Source: JANYCG01 sp031431035
GTDB taxonomy: Bacteria > Pseudomonadota > Gammaproteobacteria > Burkholderiales > Burkholderiaceae_C
Assembly (NCBI GenBank): GCA_031431035.1
Contig: JANPCR010000096.1
Location: 1 to 22,628 of the forward strand
Length of the DNA stretch: 22,628 bases
Reading direction: 5' to 3'
Positions 14,771 to 22,077 of this stretch are shown here, piece by piece (position 1 is the first letter of the stretch; each line of letters starts with the position of its first letter). Made by a program: the position numbers and the translations under genes. The notes below the pieces were generated by a model. The model saw only the letters and a program-made list of their open reading frames with translations, was not told the origin of the DNA and made no database searches.

Positions 14771-15178
14771 TTACAGCCCGATCGCCGCAATGCCCGCCCG
14801 CGCCACTTGAGCATCTTCAGCCGACTTCACGCCGCTGACGCCCACTGCGCCCAGGCAATGCCCGTCTTTCAGAATCGGCACGCCGCCTTCCAGCAGCCCG
14901 CGCAGGTCCGGCGCGCTTAAAAACGACATGCGCCCGCCATTGATCATGTCCTCATACACTTTGCTTTCCCGCCTGCCCAAAGCGGCTGTATTGGCTTTGG
15001 CGGGGGCAATGTGGGCTGATGCAGGCGCGGCTCCGTCCAGCCGACGAAGCGACAGCAAATGCCCGCCGTCGTCGACGATGGCAATGGTCACGGCCCATTT
15101 GTTTTTCAGGGCTTCTTGCTCGGCAGCGGCAGAAATGGCGCATACGTCTGCGTAGTCAAGGCTGGGTTTGGTGTTCAT
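14771..15178 (-). CDS. GlcG/HbpS-family heme-binding-type protein
   Basis: 135 aa. The pattern AISAAAEQEALKNKWAVTIA, IVDDGGHLLSLRRLDGA, KANTAALGRRES and GGVPILKDGHCLGAVGVSG is that of the GlcG/HbpS (Haem_degrading, DUF336) family. Streptomyces HbpS binds heme and iron, but many relatives have no defined function, and this copy has no obvious signal peptide. AAGGA about 13 nt before the ATG is a weak ribosome binding site. Its position beside hemP suggests, but does not prove, a heme link; it is encoded on the opposite strand with its own promoter. Confidence 0.85.
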   Translation of the reverse strand: MNTKPSLDYADVCAISAAAEQEALKNKWAVTIAIVDDGGHLLSLRRLDGAAPASAHIAPAKANTAALGRRESKVYEDMINGGRMSFLSAPDLRGLLEGGVPILKDGHCLGAVGVSGVKSAEDAQVARAGIAAIGL

Positions 15179-15295
15179 GGAGGGTCAGATTCCTTACATT
15201 GAGAAGGTGTTAAGCATAACGCCCTTGAAACGCCTTAGAATGCGCCCCATCTGCTTGTCTGAATTTCCATTTTGAAGCAGCCTTTGAAGGAGCAC

Positions 15296-15994
15296 ATGAT
15301 GACTGACAACGTCCAAACCATTGAACCGGGCTATGGCCCAGGCGCCCTTTCGCAAGAGCGCAACAAGGTTTTGCGCAACACATACTGGCTACTGGCCTTG
15401 AGCCTGGTGCCCACTGTGGTTGGGGCTTGGCTGGGTGTGGCTACCGGCATCACGGCATCATTGACAGGGGTCATGGGCTTGGTGGTGTTTTTGGGTGGCG
15501 CGTTTGGCTTTATCTACGCGATTGAAAAGACCAAAAACTCGGCGGCTGGCGTGCCGGTTTTGCTGGCGTTCACGTTTTTCATGGGTTTGATGCTCTCGCG
15601 CCTGATCGCGACGATTTTGGGCTTTAAAAACGGCTCTGAATTGATCATGACCGCGTTTGGCGGCACAGCGGGCGTGTTCTTTGTCATGGCTTCCCTAAGC
15701 AGTGTCATCAAACGCAGCCTGGAAGGCATGGGCAAATGGCTTTTTGTCGGCGCCATGGCCATCATGATTGGCGGCATCATCAACGTGTTTGTCGGTTCCA
15801 CAGCGGGCATGATGGCGATTTCAGTCGCGGCCATTGGCGTGTTCAGCGCTTACATGTTGTATGACCTGAAACGCATTGTGGACGGCGGCGAAACCAATTA
15901 CATCAGCGCCACGCTGGCCTTGTACCTGGATTGCATGAACGTGTTTCAAAGCTTGCTGGCCCTGCTGGGTATTGCTGGCGGCGAGCGCGACTGA
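15296..15994 (+). CDS. Bax inhibitor-1/YccA family membrane protein
   Basis: 232 aa from an ATG preceded by GAAGGAG with 3 nt spacing (a second ATG follows at once, giving a better 6 nt). About seven hydrophobic helices are visible, e.g. LLALSLVPTVVGAWLGVATG, FGFIYAIEKTK and WLFVGAMAIMIGGIINVFVG. The C-terminal AYMLYDLKRIVDGG...NYISATLALYLD is characteristic of bacterial BI-1 proteins of the YccA/YbhL type. These are inner-membrane proteins; E. coli YccA modulates FtsH. An in-frame ATG at 15272 lacks a ribosome binding site. A strong terminator follows. Confidence 0.93.
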   Translation: MMTDNVQTIEPGYGPGALSQERNKVLRNTYWLLALSLVPTVVGAWLGVATGITASLTGVMGLVVFLGGAFGFIYAIEKTKNSAAGVPVLLAFTFFMGLMLSRLIATILGFKNGSELIMTAFGGTAGVFFVMASLSSVIKRSLEGMGKWLFVGAMAIMIGGIINVFVGSTAGMMAISVAAIGVFSAYMLYDLKRIVDGGETNYISATLALYLDCMNVFQSLLALLGIAGGERD

Positions 15995-16046
15995 TCACCA
16001 AGCAGGCGTCGGTTGGCCGCACTTAGGGCCCGCCAATTAAACTACC

Positions 16047-16070
16047 AAGGCCCTTCGGGGCCTTTGTTTT
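16047..16070 (+). terminator. Intrinsic terminator with UUCG loop
   Basis: AAGGCCC-TTCG-GGGCCTT followed by TGTTTT: a 7-bp GC-rich stem closed by a stable UUCG-type tetraloop, 52 nt after the BI-1 gene's stop. Confidence 0.9.
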
Positions 16071-16079
16071 GCCTGCAAT

Positions 16080-16195
16080 ATACCCATAATGGGTATTTAG
16101 TGGGCCTAAAAGTCAGTTTTTGCCAATATTTTGACAAAATAGGCCTCTAGATCTCGTCAAACATCAATAGTTTGCTATCTATTTTGATGATCTCT
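16080..16195 (+). repeat. Dispersed intergenic repeat, copy 3 (hairpin type B plus body)
   Basis: A 17-bp palindrome ATACCCAT-A-ATGGGTAT (16080-16096) is followed by the body AATAGGCCTCTAGATCTCGT, then CAATAGTTTGCTAT. It shares the body with copies 1, 2 and 4 but has the ATACCCA/TGGGTAT hairpin seen only in copy 4. The 3' inverted part (TAGCAATTT) is degenerate here. Confidence 0.75.
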
Positions 16196-16219
16196 AAGTT
16201 AGAAGATCATGTGGTAAGC

Positions 16220-16296
16220 GTTTAGCGAATGTTTGGCCAAGGTTTGGCCAAGGTTTGGCTACAACTTGTTCAGGATTTGGCAACAATTTGGCAAAG
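16220..16296 (+). repeat. 11-bp tandem array of TTTGGC motifs
   Basis: Seven consecutive 11-bp units: GTTTAGCGAAT, GTTTGGCCAAG twice, GTTTGGCTACA, ACTTGTTCAGG, ATTTGGCAACA and ATTTGGCAAAG. TTTGGC recurs exactly at 16232, 16243, 16254, 16276 and 16287, with a degenerate unit at 16265. The period is close to one DNA helical turn and is not a multiple of three, so it does not encode a repeat peptide. It ends about 170 nt before the TonB-domain gene. No ORF here looks genuine. Confidence 0.75.
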
Positions 16297-16467
16297 TTAC
16301 GTTGGAAAACTGCCACCGATTTGTGTCATTTTCAGCCAACTTCCCTTACAGTTTGCCACCTGAGAGCCAGTTTGGCAGGTGCCTGCAACCCGCAGGTAGC
16401 CGTCCGCTGATGCTCACGCCACGTCAGCACACCCAGTTGACGGCTCAACTTACAAGAAGGTTTGACT

Positions 16468-17343
16468 ATGTTGGAATTGTCCCGAATGCGCAGGCAGGCT
16501 TGGCTGCTTGCACCGCTGCTTTGTGCTTCTTTGCTTTTGGTCGCCACGCCTTTGATGGCCCAAACCGCTCCAAACCCTGCCGCCGCACCAGTTCCCGCCG
16601 CTGCCGCCTCCAAACCTGGTCTTAGCGAAGCGATATTGCGCCAAGCCCAAGGCCCGTACCGGATGATTTTGAACGCACCCACGGTGGTGAGCCCTGTGCG
16701 ACCCAGACCATCTGCTGGTTTGGGTGCGGGTGCGGGCACCACGGCTCGCAAAGGCGATGCAGAACCTGCTGCACCCGTCACAGCGCCGAGCGCCCAGTCC
16801 GCCTCGCCAGCGCCTGCGCTGGCCCTGCCGGCGACTGCAACCGTAACCGCACCGACACCTACACCTACGCCTACGCCTGCACCTGCACCTACAGCAGCGT
16901 CCACCAGCGCCGCAGCAGTTTCTACCGCCTCACCGTCATCCACCCTGCCCCAAACGCCGCTGTTGCCATTGGCACCTGCCGCCGCCCAGGCACCTCCTAG
17001 TACAACGGCCATCGGGGTTCCGTCGGCCCCACCCGTGGCACAACCGCCTGCCGCAGTCTTGGCAGTGGCTGCCCCATCGCCTTCCAAACCCGAACGGCCT
17101 TTGGTCGTGCTGCGCCAAGAGGAACCCGTTTTGAGCGCGCAACTGAAACGCGAGCGGCCAGTCGGCTCGGTGCAAGTCGGCTACAACGTCAATCTGGACG
17201 GCACCACCAGCGATGTCACCGTGGTGTCCAGCAGCAACCGCAGGCTGAACAGTGCCGTGCTCGCCGCCGTGGCCAAGTGGCTTTACCAGCCTTTGGATGC
17301 ACCCAAAAAGGTCGAACTGGTGATTGAATTCACTGGGGAGTGA
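16468..17343 (+). CDS. Exported protein with TonB C-terminal domain
   Basis: 291 aa, starting at an ATG preceded by AAGAAGG at 7 nt (a TTG two codons earlier is less likely). The N-terminus MLELSRMRRQAWLLAPLL plus CASLLLVATPLMAQ looks like a cleavable signal peptide, not the usual uncleaved TonB anchor. A long Ala/Pro/Thr linker (about 40-200, with a TP run at 130-141) leads to a TonB-type C-terminal domain (about 205-291: VGSVQVGYNVNLDGTTSDVT, AVAKWLYQPLD, VELVIEFTGE). If cleaved, it would be a free periplasmic protein and could not be driven by ExbB-ExbD. If not, it is a second TonB. It stands alone between two repeat copies. Confidence 0.8.
   Translation: MLELSRMRRQAWLLAPLLCASLLLVATPLMAQTAPNPAAAPVPAAAASKPGLSEAILRQAQGPYRMILNAPTVVSPVRPRPSAGLGAGAGTTARKGDAEPAAPVTAPSAQSASPAPALALPATATVTAPTPTPTPTPAPAPTAASTSAAAVSTASPSSTLPQTPLLPLAPAAAQAPPSTTAIGVPSAPPVAQPPAAVLAVAAPSPSKPERPLVVLRQEEPVLSAQLKRERPVGSVQVGYNVNLDGTTSDVTVVSSSNRRLNSAVLAAVAKWLYQPLDAPKKVELVIEFTGE
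16855..16890 (+). repeat. Hexanucleotide microsatellite coding Thr-Pro/Ala-Pro
   Basis: Six in-frame hexamers in three identical pairs: ACACCT twice, ACGCCT twice, GCACCT twice. The stretch lengthens or shortens the proline linker without changing frame. Confidence 0.8.
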
Positions 17344-17406
17344 GCGGGCGACTGCCCAGGCCACTTTGGAGTCGGACCATTGGCCAAATATCGGCATAGC
17401 TTGTCA

Positions 17407-17526
17407 CAACATACCCAATCTGGGTATGTTGCGCCTTTAAAATCGCGTTTTTTGTCAAATTTTGATAAAATAGGCCTCTAGCTCTCTAGTAATATCAATA
17501 GTTTGCTATATTAATTATAGCAATTT
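17407..17526 (+). repeat. Dispersed intergenic repeat, copy 4 (hairpin type B plus body)
   Basis: CAACATACCCA-ATC-TGGGTATGTTG (17407-17431, 11-bp arms) precedes the body AATAGGCCTCTAGCTCTC, CAATAGTTTGCTATA, TTAAT and TATAGCAATTT. TTGCTATA/TATAGCAA is a perfect inner inverted repeat. It lies 64 nt after the TonB-domain gene, in the same orientation as copy 3 upstream of that gene. Its hairpin may also serve as that gene's transcript end. Confidence 0.8.
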
Positions 17527-17761
17527 TGACCGACACAGACAGGCGTCCGTGGGCAGGATCAGGCCGACGGCGCACTCAGCTCCGCGGCTGTCCCCCGGCC
17601 TGCAGCCTCCTCCTTTATGCCGCTGCGCTGAGCACGCCATCGACCTGATCCAGTTGGCGTGGGATTTGTATTTTGGACTTTCAACACCCACAGACCAGCC
17701 CCGAACGCTTACAGCCGAAGGCGCTGGGGTGAATGGTGCAGCGTAATGAAGGCGGAGCAGC
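17527..17761. other. Intergenic stretch without recognisable gene
   Basis: About 235 bp between repeat copy 4 and the CinA-like remnant. Short ORFs exist on both strands, but none has a ribosome binding site or a sequence I recognise. It may be decayed coding DNA, since both flanks are. Confidence 0.4.
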
Positions 17762-17940
17762 CAGCTCAAGCAGCGCTTTGCCGACTTTGCGTGCGTAGAC
17801 CACCGCCCCGCCAACAAAATTAGCCGACGCCCCCAGTACTGCCAGAAAAGCAGCAGAAAACAGGCCACCGGCTGAACCCTCGATCACACCCACAGTTGAC
17901 CGCGTTCGCGCAAAGGCACCGCGACGCGTGCGGCAAGCAA
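17762..17940 (-). pseudogene. CinA-family (nicotinamide-nucleotide amidase-like) remnant
   Basis: The minus strand reads VIEGSAGGLFSAAFLAVLGA, then SANFVGGAVVYARKVGKALL, the start of the CinA C-terminal domain (family pattern AESxxGGLxxAALxxVPGAS). The few residues expected before it, LLAARVAVPLRERGQ, are present but in another frame and run into a stop. Everything after ALLEL is unlike the family. The gene is thus frameshifted and cut short. CinA-type enzymes deamidate NMN in NAD recycling; this copy cannot. Confidence 0.75.
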
Positions 17941-18226
17941 CGCCAGAGGGGCTAAGGCCGATGCGTCAGGAATGACAAATCCTTCGGTTGAGGCTGGCCA
18001 TCATTGTGAATTGATCGCCGCATCTGCCTGGTGTGAGCGTTGGCCAGCTCCGATCCTTGGCTTTAGCGCTCTGCAGCTGAGGAAAGTCCAGGTTTCGAAT
18101 TTCAGAAAATGACTAGTATTCGTCGAGCAAAATCAAACTTTACGCCAGCTAAGGGCCAATAGCCGACAGTCACGAATGTCCGGTAACTGGAATTTAAAAT
18201 ATGACTACGGAAGAGGGTGAAGTCCA
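17941..18226. other. Intergenic stretch without recognisable gene
   Basis: About 285 bp between the CinA-like and transposase remnants. No ORF, RNA gene or clear inverted repeat of transposon-end length was recognised. The higher A+T content around 18090-18230 differs from the genes nearby. Confidence 0.4.
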
Positions 18227-18445
18227 ATTGTCTACAACGAGCTTGTGACCATTGCCGTGGCTTTGCAAAACGTGGTGGATTAGACCCAGGCACTTCATAT
18301 GCTGAAGGCAGCGGGCATCAGCATTCGCCCCGCCGATTTGGCATTCCTCAGCCCATATGCCACCAGCAGGCTGAAGCGATTTGGTGACTACCCACCTGAC
18401 CTCAAACCCGAAGGAATTCCGACTCGGATGACGTTGCCGCTATAG
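18227..18445 (+). pseudogene. Tn3-family transposase C-terminal remnant
   Basis: One frame reads IVYNELVTIAVALQNVVD, a stop (TAG), then TQALHMLKAAGISIRPADLA and FLSPYATSRLKRFGDY, ending at TAG 18443-18445. The order 'N..V...LQNV.D.T..L..L...G..I...DL..LSPY.T...KRFGDY' is that of the extreme C-terminus of Tn3-type TnpA proteins. It is interrupted by one internal stop, and all upstream sequence, including the DDE catalytic core, is gone. I found no 38-bp terminal repeat after it. It marks an old insertion. Confidence 0.7.
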
Positions 18446-18564
18446 GATTTTGTCAAAGTGGCCGGTTTGCACACGAATCTTACTGACGGGCCAAATACGT
18501 TGCGCAGCTCCCCGTGTAAGAGTTGTTGCGGTCAATCGACAGAGTTGGGCACGGGAGTACTGCC

Positions 18565-19992
18565 ATGACACTTGCCAAAAATCGCTTGCCGGGACTCGCC
18601 TTCCTGGCCTTGATTGCGTTCGCGACCATCTTCAACCCCGCCGTGTTCGCGCAAACGCCCTCGGCCATGCCAGCGCCCTCTGACAAGGCTGCGACCCCGG
18701 TTAAACAGCCGCCGCTGGTTCCCATCGCGACCTTTCTGACGATTCTGGAGCCCAGTACCCGCACGTCTGAAGCGGCAATCGCCAAAGTGATTGCCGATTG
18801 GCGTGATGACTATGCGCCTATGCTGCTGGAAATGTTGGGGTTGATTGCCAGCTCCTACACCGAATCGCTGGCCATGGACCATTTGATGAAGGTCAGCCAA
18901 GTGACCACTCGCAACCCGAATGAAATTTACCAGTGGGTGTGGGCAAAAAACTTAACGCCGCACCCCGCCTACGGCGAATTCAAAGCCCGCCTGTACGAGG
19001 TGATCGACCCGCGATTTCGCGCTCATTTCGACAAGAATCCCAAAACATCAATCAGACTGGACGAAATTCGCTGGGGCGGTGTTCACCGGGATGGCATCCC
19101 GCCCTTAAAAAATCCGAAAATGATCAGTGCCGCCGAGGCCACTTACCTGGGCGATCAAGACATCATTTTTGGCGTGGCGCTTGACGGTGACGTGCGCGCG
19201 TATCCAAAGCGGATTTTGGCCTGGCACGAAATGTTCAAAGACCGCATCGCCGGGCGCGAAATCAACGGCGTCTATTGCACCTTGTGCGGTTCGATGATTT
19301 TGTATGACACCACCGTCAAAGGCGTGCAATACGAGTTGGGCACCAGTGGCTTTTTATACCGCTCCAACAAGCTGATGTACGACCACGCCACCGAGTCGAT
19401 GTGGTCCACGCTCAACGGCGCTCCGGTTGTGGGGCCGCTGGTGGGCAAGGGGATCGTGTTGCCGTCGCTGTTTGTTGTCACCAGCACTTGGGGCGACTGG
19501 AAAAAGCGCCACCCGAACACCCGCGTGCTGTCGCTGGACACAGGCCATGAGCGCGATTATTCGGAAGGCAATGCCTATCGCGCTTATTTCGCCACCGACC
19601 AACTGATGTTTGGCGTACCCAAATTTGACAACCGTCTGCGCAACAAAGCGGAAGTGTTGGCGTTGCGCTTCAACGATTCAGCCACGGCCCCGTTGGCCAT
19701 TTCTGCCGAATATTTAAACCAACACGCGGTGTACCAGGATCAGCTTGGCAAGACGGCCTTTGTGGTGCTTACCGATGCCAGTGGTGCCAACCGGGTGTAC
19801 GAATCCAAGGGCAATCGTTTCGGCAGTTATGACCGCGACAGTTTGGCCAAAGACGCCGCTGGCGGTGTTTGGAAGGTGGAAGAAGCCAGTTTGCAGGGGC
19901 CCAAGGGCGAATCCCTGAAACGCTTAAGTGCGCACCGCGCCTTTTGGTTTGGCTGGTATTCGGCGTATCCCACGACGCGCCTGGTCAAATAA
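18565..19992 (+). CDS. DUF3179 domain-containing exported protein
   Basis: 475 aa from an ATG preceded by GGGAG at 7 nt; the frame is open to 18523, but that start has no ribosome binding site. A signal peptide is visible (MTLAKNRLPGLAFLALIAFA ... AVFAQT). The DUF3179 block follows: AYPKRILAWHEMFKDRIAGR, EINGVYCTLCGSMILYD, VQYELGTSGFLYRSNKLMYD and ATESMWSTLNGAPVVGPLVG. The CTLC pair is conserved in the family; the function is unknown. It is the only intact gene in a stretch of remnants, and its even codon use and clean frame argue that it is maintained. Confidence 0.88.
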   Translation: MTLAKNRLPGLAFLALIAFATIFNPAVFAQTPSAMPAPSDKAATPVKQPPLVPIATFLTILEPSTRTSEAAIAKVIADWRDDYAPMLLEMLGLIASSYTESLAMDHLMKVSQVTTRNPNEIYQWVWAKNLTPHPAYGEFKARLYEVIDPRFRAHFDKNPKTSIRLDEIRWGGVHRDGIPPLKNPKMISAAEATYLGDQDIIFGVALDGDVRAYPKRILAWHEMFKDRIAGREINGVYCTLCGSMILYDTTVKGVQYELGTSGFLYRSNKLMYDHATESMWSTLNGAPVVGPLVGKGIVLPSLFVVTSTWGDWKKRHPNTRVLSLDTGHERDYSEGNAYRAYFATDQLMFGVPKFDNRLRNKAEVLALRFNDSATAPLAISAEYLNQHAVYQDQLGKTAFVVLTDASGANRVYESKGNRFGSYDRDSLAKDAAGGVWKVEEASLQGPKGESLKRLSAHRAFWFGWYSAYPTTRLVK

Positions 19993-20069
19993 GCGGCATC
20001 AAACCGCGGGCAAAGAAGACCTGGCGATTGCGGCCACTCTTCACTGGAACGAACTAGCCGGCGGCCTCC

Positions 20070-20261
20070 AGTTTTGAAGACCCGAATTTGCCCGGCGAGA
20101 TGACCACGCGGGTCACCATCAATCCTGTGTCCGTTGGCGTGGAAATTCATGCCACGCAAAGCGGTATTCCTGCCATGATCCCTACTGAGGCTTGCTATCT
20201 TGGCCGGCAAGAATCATTGCGAAATTTGGTTCGGCTGGTCGAGCCGAATATTCCGGGTTGA
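20070..20261 (+). pseudogene. SRPBCC/AHSA1-family C-terminal remnant
   Basis: The plus strand encodes SFEDPNLPGEMTTRVTINPV, then SVGVEIHATQSGIPAMIP and YLGRQESLRNLVRLVEPNIP, ending in TGA at 20261. This is the C-terminal half of an AHSA1-like START-fold protein (strand GEMTxxxT, ..GIP.xIP, then the final helix with W/RQESLxxLxxLVE). The N-terminal half and start codon are missing. A complete relative, not the same protein, lies 150 bp downstream. Confidence 0.7.
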
Positions 20262-20321
20262 GCCAGCTGACAGTACTTGGGCTATTCTTTTGCGTAAACC
20301 TGCAACTTTTAGGAGTCAGTC

Positions 20322-20423
20322 ATGAGTTATCTGGATGGATTCGTTGCCGCTGTGCCTCAGGCCAACAAAGAGGCGTATTTGAACGCTATAAATTTTGGAG
20401 TGAATAATGCACACGCCCGATAG
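20322..20423 (+). pseudogene. Truncated DUF1428 gene start
   Basis: AGGAG and an ATG are followed by MSYLDGFVAAVPQANKEAYL, the canonical N-terminus of DUF1428 proteins (about 120 aa when complete). After about 22 codons the homology stops and the frame runs into the leader and start of the next gene (INFGVNNAHAR, stop at 20423). A deletion has joined its 5' end to the front of the SRPBCC gene. The 33-codon ORF still overlaps that gene's ATG, so the surviving DUF1428 signals may drive it. Confidence 0.75.
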
Positions 20424-20883
20424 CAACACATTGCACGAACTACTACTGGAGCGCACGCTGCAAGCGCCGCGCATGGCCATATGGCGCTGCTGGACCGAGC
20501 CTATGCTGATCGAGCAGTGGTTTTGCCCCAAGCCCTGGTTTGTAAGCGATGTGGTGTCCGATCTTCGCGCGGGTGGCGCGAGTACGATGACGATGAACGG
20601 GCCCCATGGCGAGAAATTTCCCAGCAACGGCTTGTATCTGGAAATCATCCCCGGCCAGCGCCTGGTGTTCACCGATGCATTCACCAGCGCGTGGATGCCT
20701 TCTGGCAAAGCCTTCATGGTGGGCGACATTGCGCTCGCCGATGCTCCCGGCGGTGGCACGCTCTACAAAGCGATTGCGCGGCATTGGAATGCGCAAGATC
20801 GCGCCGAGCACGAGAAGATGGGCTTTCACCAAGGCTGGGGAGTCGCTGCCGATCAGCTTGAGGCCTTGGCTAAAACGCTTTGA
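20407..20883 (+). CDS. SRPBCC (AHSA1-like) domain protein
   Basis: 158 aa with TTTTGGAG before the ATG. The START/Aha1-like fold is seen in LLLERTLQAPRMAIWRCWTE, then IEQWFCPKPWFVSDVVSDLR, MTMNGPHGEKFPSNGLYLEI and GFHQGWGVAADQLEALAKTL. Such proteins bind small hydrophobic ligands in a helix-grip cavity; no specific role is known. It sits directly behind the DUF1428 fragment, a pairing common in intact genomes. Confidence 0.88.
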   Translation: MHTPDSNTLHELLLERTLQAPRMAIWRCWTEPMLIEQWFCPKPWFVSDVVSDLRAGGASTMTMNGPHGEKFPSNGLYLEIIPGQRLVFTDAFTSAWMPSGKAFMVGDIALADAPGGGTLYKAIARHWNAQDRAEHEKMGFHQGWGVAADQLEALAKTL

Positions 20884-20960
20884 CCCAAACCTTTGTCGCA
20901 CCGCCAGACCTCCCCAATCTTCCACGCGTCTCTCAGGCGCTGCGACAACCGTCACCCTGG

Positions 20961-21857
20961 TTATCCCCGCTTGCGCACCTGCACATCCACCTCCATGCCC
21001 ATGTAGTCGCCAGGAAAGCCATGCCATGAGCCGCTGACGGGCGATGCAAAGCTGGCGTGGCGGGCCACACCGACGCGGATCAAGTCGGTGCCGCCGATGA
21101 GGTTGTTGGTGGGGTCAAACGGAATCCAACCCGCGCCGGGCAGGTAGACCTGCACCCAGGCGTGTGTGGCACCCGCGCCGATGATGGTGTCTTCACCGCC
21201 ATCCAGCCACGGCGTGTACAGGTAGCCCGAGACAAAGCGCGCGGCGTAGCCCAGGCGGCGGATGGCTTCGATCATCAGTGTGGCGAAGTCGCGGCAGGTG
21301 CCGCTTTGCAGGGCCAGCGTTTCAAAGGGAGTTTGCACGCCTTCGTCGAAGCGCGCGCGGTACATCATGCTGTTGCGGATGAAGCCGGTCATCTCCACCA
21401 GCAAATCGCGCGTGCCCTTCGGGTTGCCGTTGTTGTTGGCTGTGTCGGCGAACTGATTCGCCCATGCTAGCAATTGGTCGCCGGGGTCATCGTAGTAGGG
21501 CATCAAATAATGTGCCAGTACAAATTGCTCTTCAGGGCTGTAAGCGAAGGGGTAAAACTGCGCAGTCGGATTGATGGGGAGCTCCAACGCGCGCGTTCCG
21601 GTGTGCTCAACTGAGAACGTGCACTCCACCTTCAGCTCAAGCGCTGGGCTTTGCGGTTGCACCAGCGCGACCGAGTTGGAGTACGCATCCTGAATCAAGC
21701 GAATGTCCAGCGGCTCGGGCGTCACCGTCATATTGGTAGCCAGCACGCGAAGGTCATGGCTGTCACGCGGGCGAAACAGCACGCGGTGCTCGCCCAGCGC
21801 CACGGGTTGGGCGTAGCGGTAATGGGTGGTGTGGGTGATATCGAAAAAGACGGACAT
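20961..21857 (-). CDS. Transglutaminase-like cysteine protease-fold protein
   Basis: 298 aa from MSVFFDITHTTHYRYAQPVA, the typical N-terminal beta domain start of bacterial transglutaminase-like proteins. The triad is visible: C188 (SGTCRDFATLM), H232 (THAWVQVYLPG) and D248 (WIPFDPTNN). The frame stays open far upstream to 22604, but that part is antisense to the sensor gene and has no family resemblance, so the start at 21857 is preferred. AAGGTCAG lies before it. It is probably a cytoplasmic peptidase or amidase; the substrate is unknown. Confidence 0.9.
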   Translation of the reverse strand: MSVFFDITHTTHYRYAQPVALGEHRVLFRPRDSHDLRVLATNMTVTPEPLDIRLIQDAYSNSVALVQPQSPALELKVECTFSVEHTGTRALELPINPTAQFYPFAYSPEEQFVLAHYLMPYYDDPGDQLLAWANQFADTANNNGNPKGTRDLLVEMTGFIRNSMMYRARFDEGVQTPFETLALQSGTCRDFATLMIEAIRRLGYAARFVSGYLYTPWLDGGEDTIIGAGATHAWVQVYLPGAGWIPFDPTNNLIGGTDLIRVGVARHASFASPVSGSWHGFPGDYMGMEVDVQVRKRG

Positions 21858-22077
21858 ATAAATCTGACCTTGGTGACCTTGGAAGCTTTGGACACGGAGC
21901 GGATTGGCTCCAATAAATCTGTGTAGAAGCATGCGGGCAAAGGCGCCCCCAGTCCACCAGCTACCGCCGTGTTTGGGTGTGAGCACCGTCCTACTTTCAA
22001 GAGTCTGCGTTGAGTTTTCCGTAACGAAACCGTCTGCTTTTGCAGTCAGGTTTGGCCCTCTAGGTGAGAATACCCCC

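Noticed and set aside
16332..17087. 251-codon minus-strand ORF, Gly/Ala rich
   Set aside because: It is antisense to the Pro/Ala/Thr linker of the TonB-domain gene; its composition is the mirror of GC-rich repeats.
20200..20222. Fur-like AAGAATCATTGCGAAA
   Set aside because: It lies within the SRPBCC remnant's coding sequence (RQESLRN) and has poor outer symmetry; probably chance.
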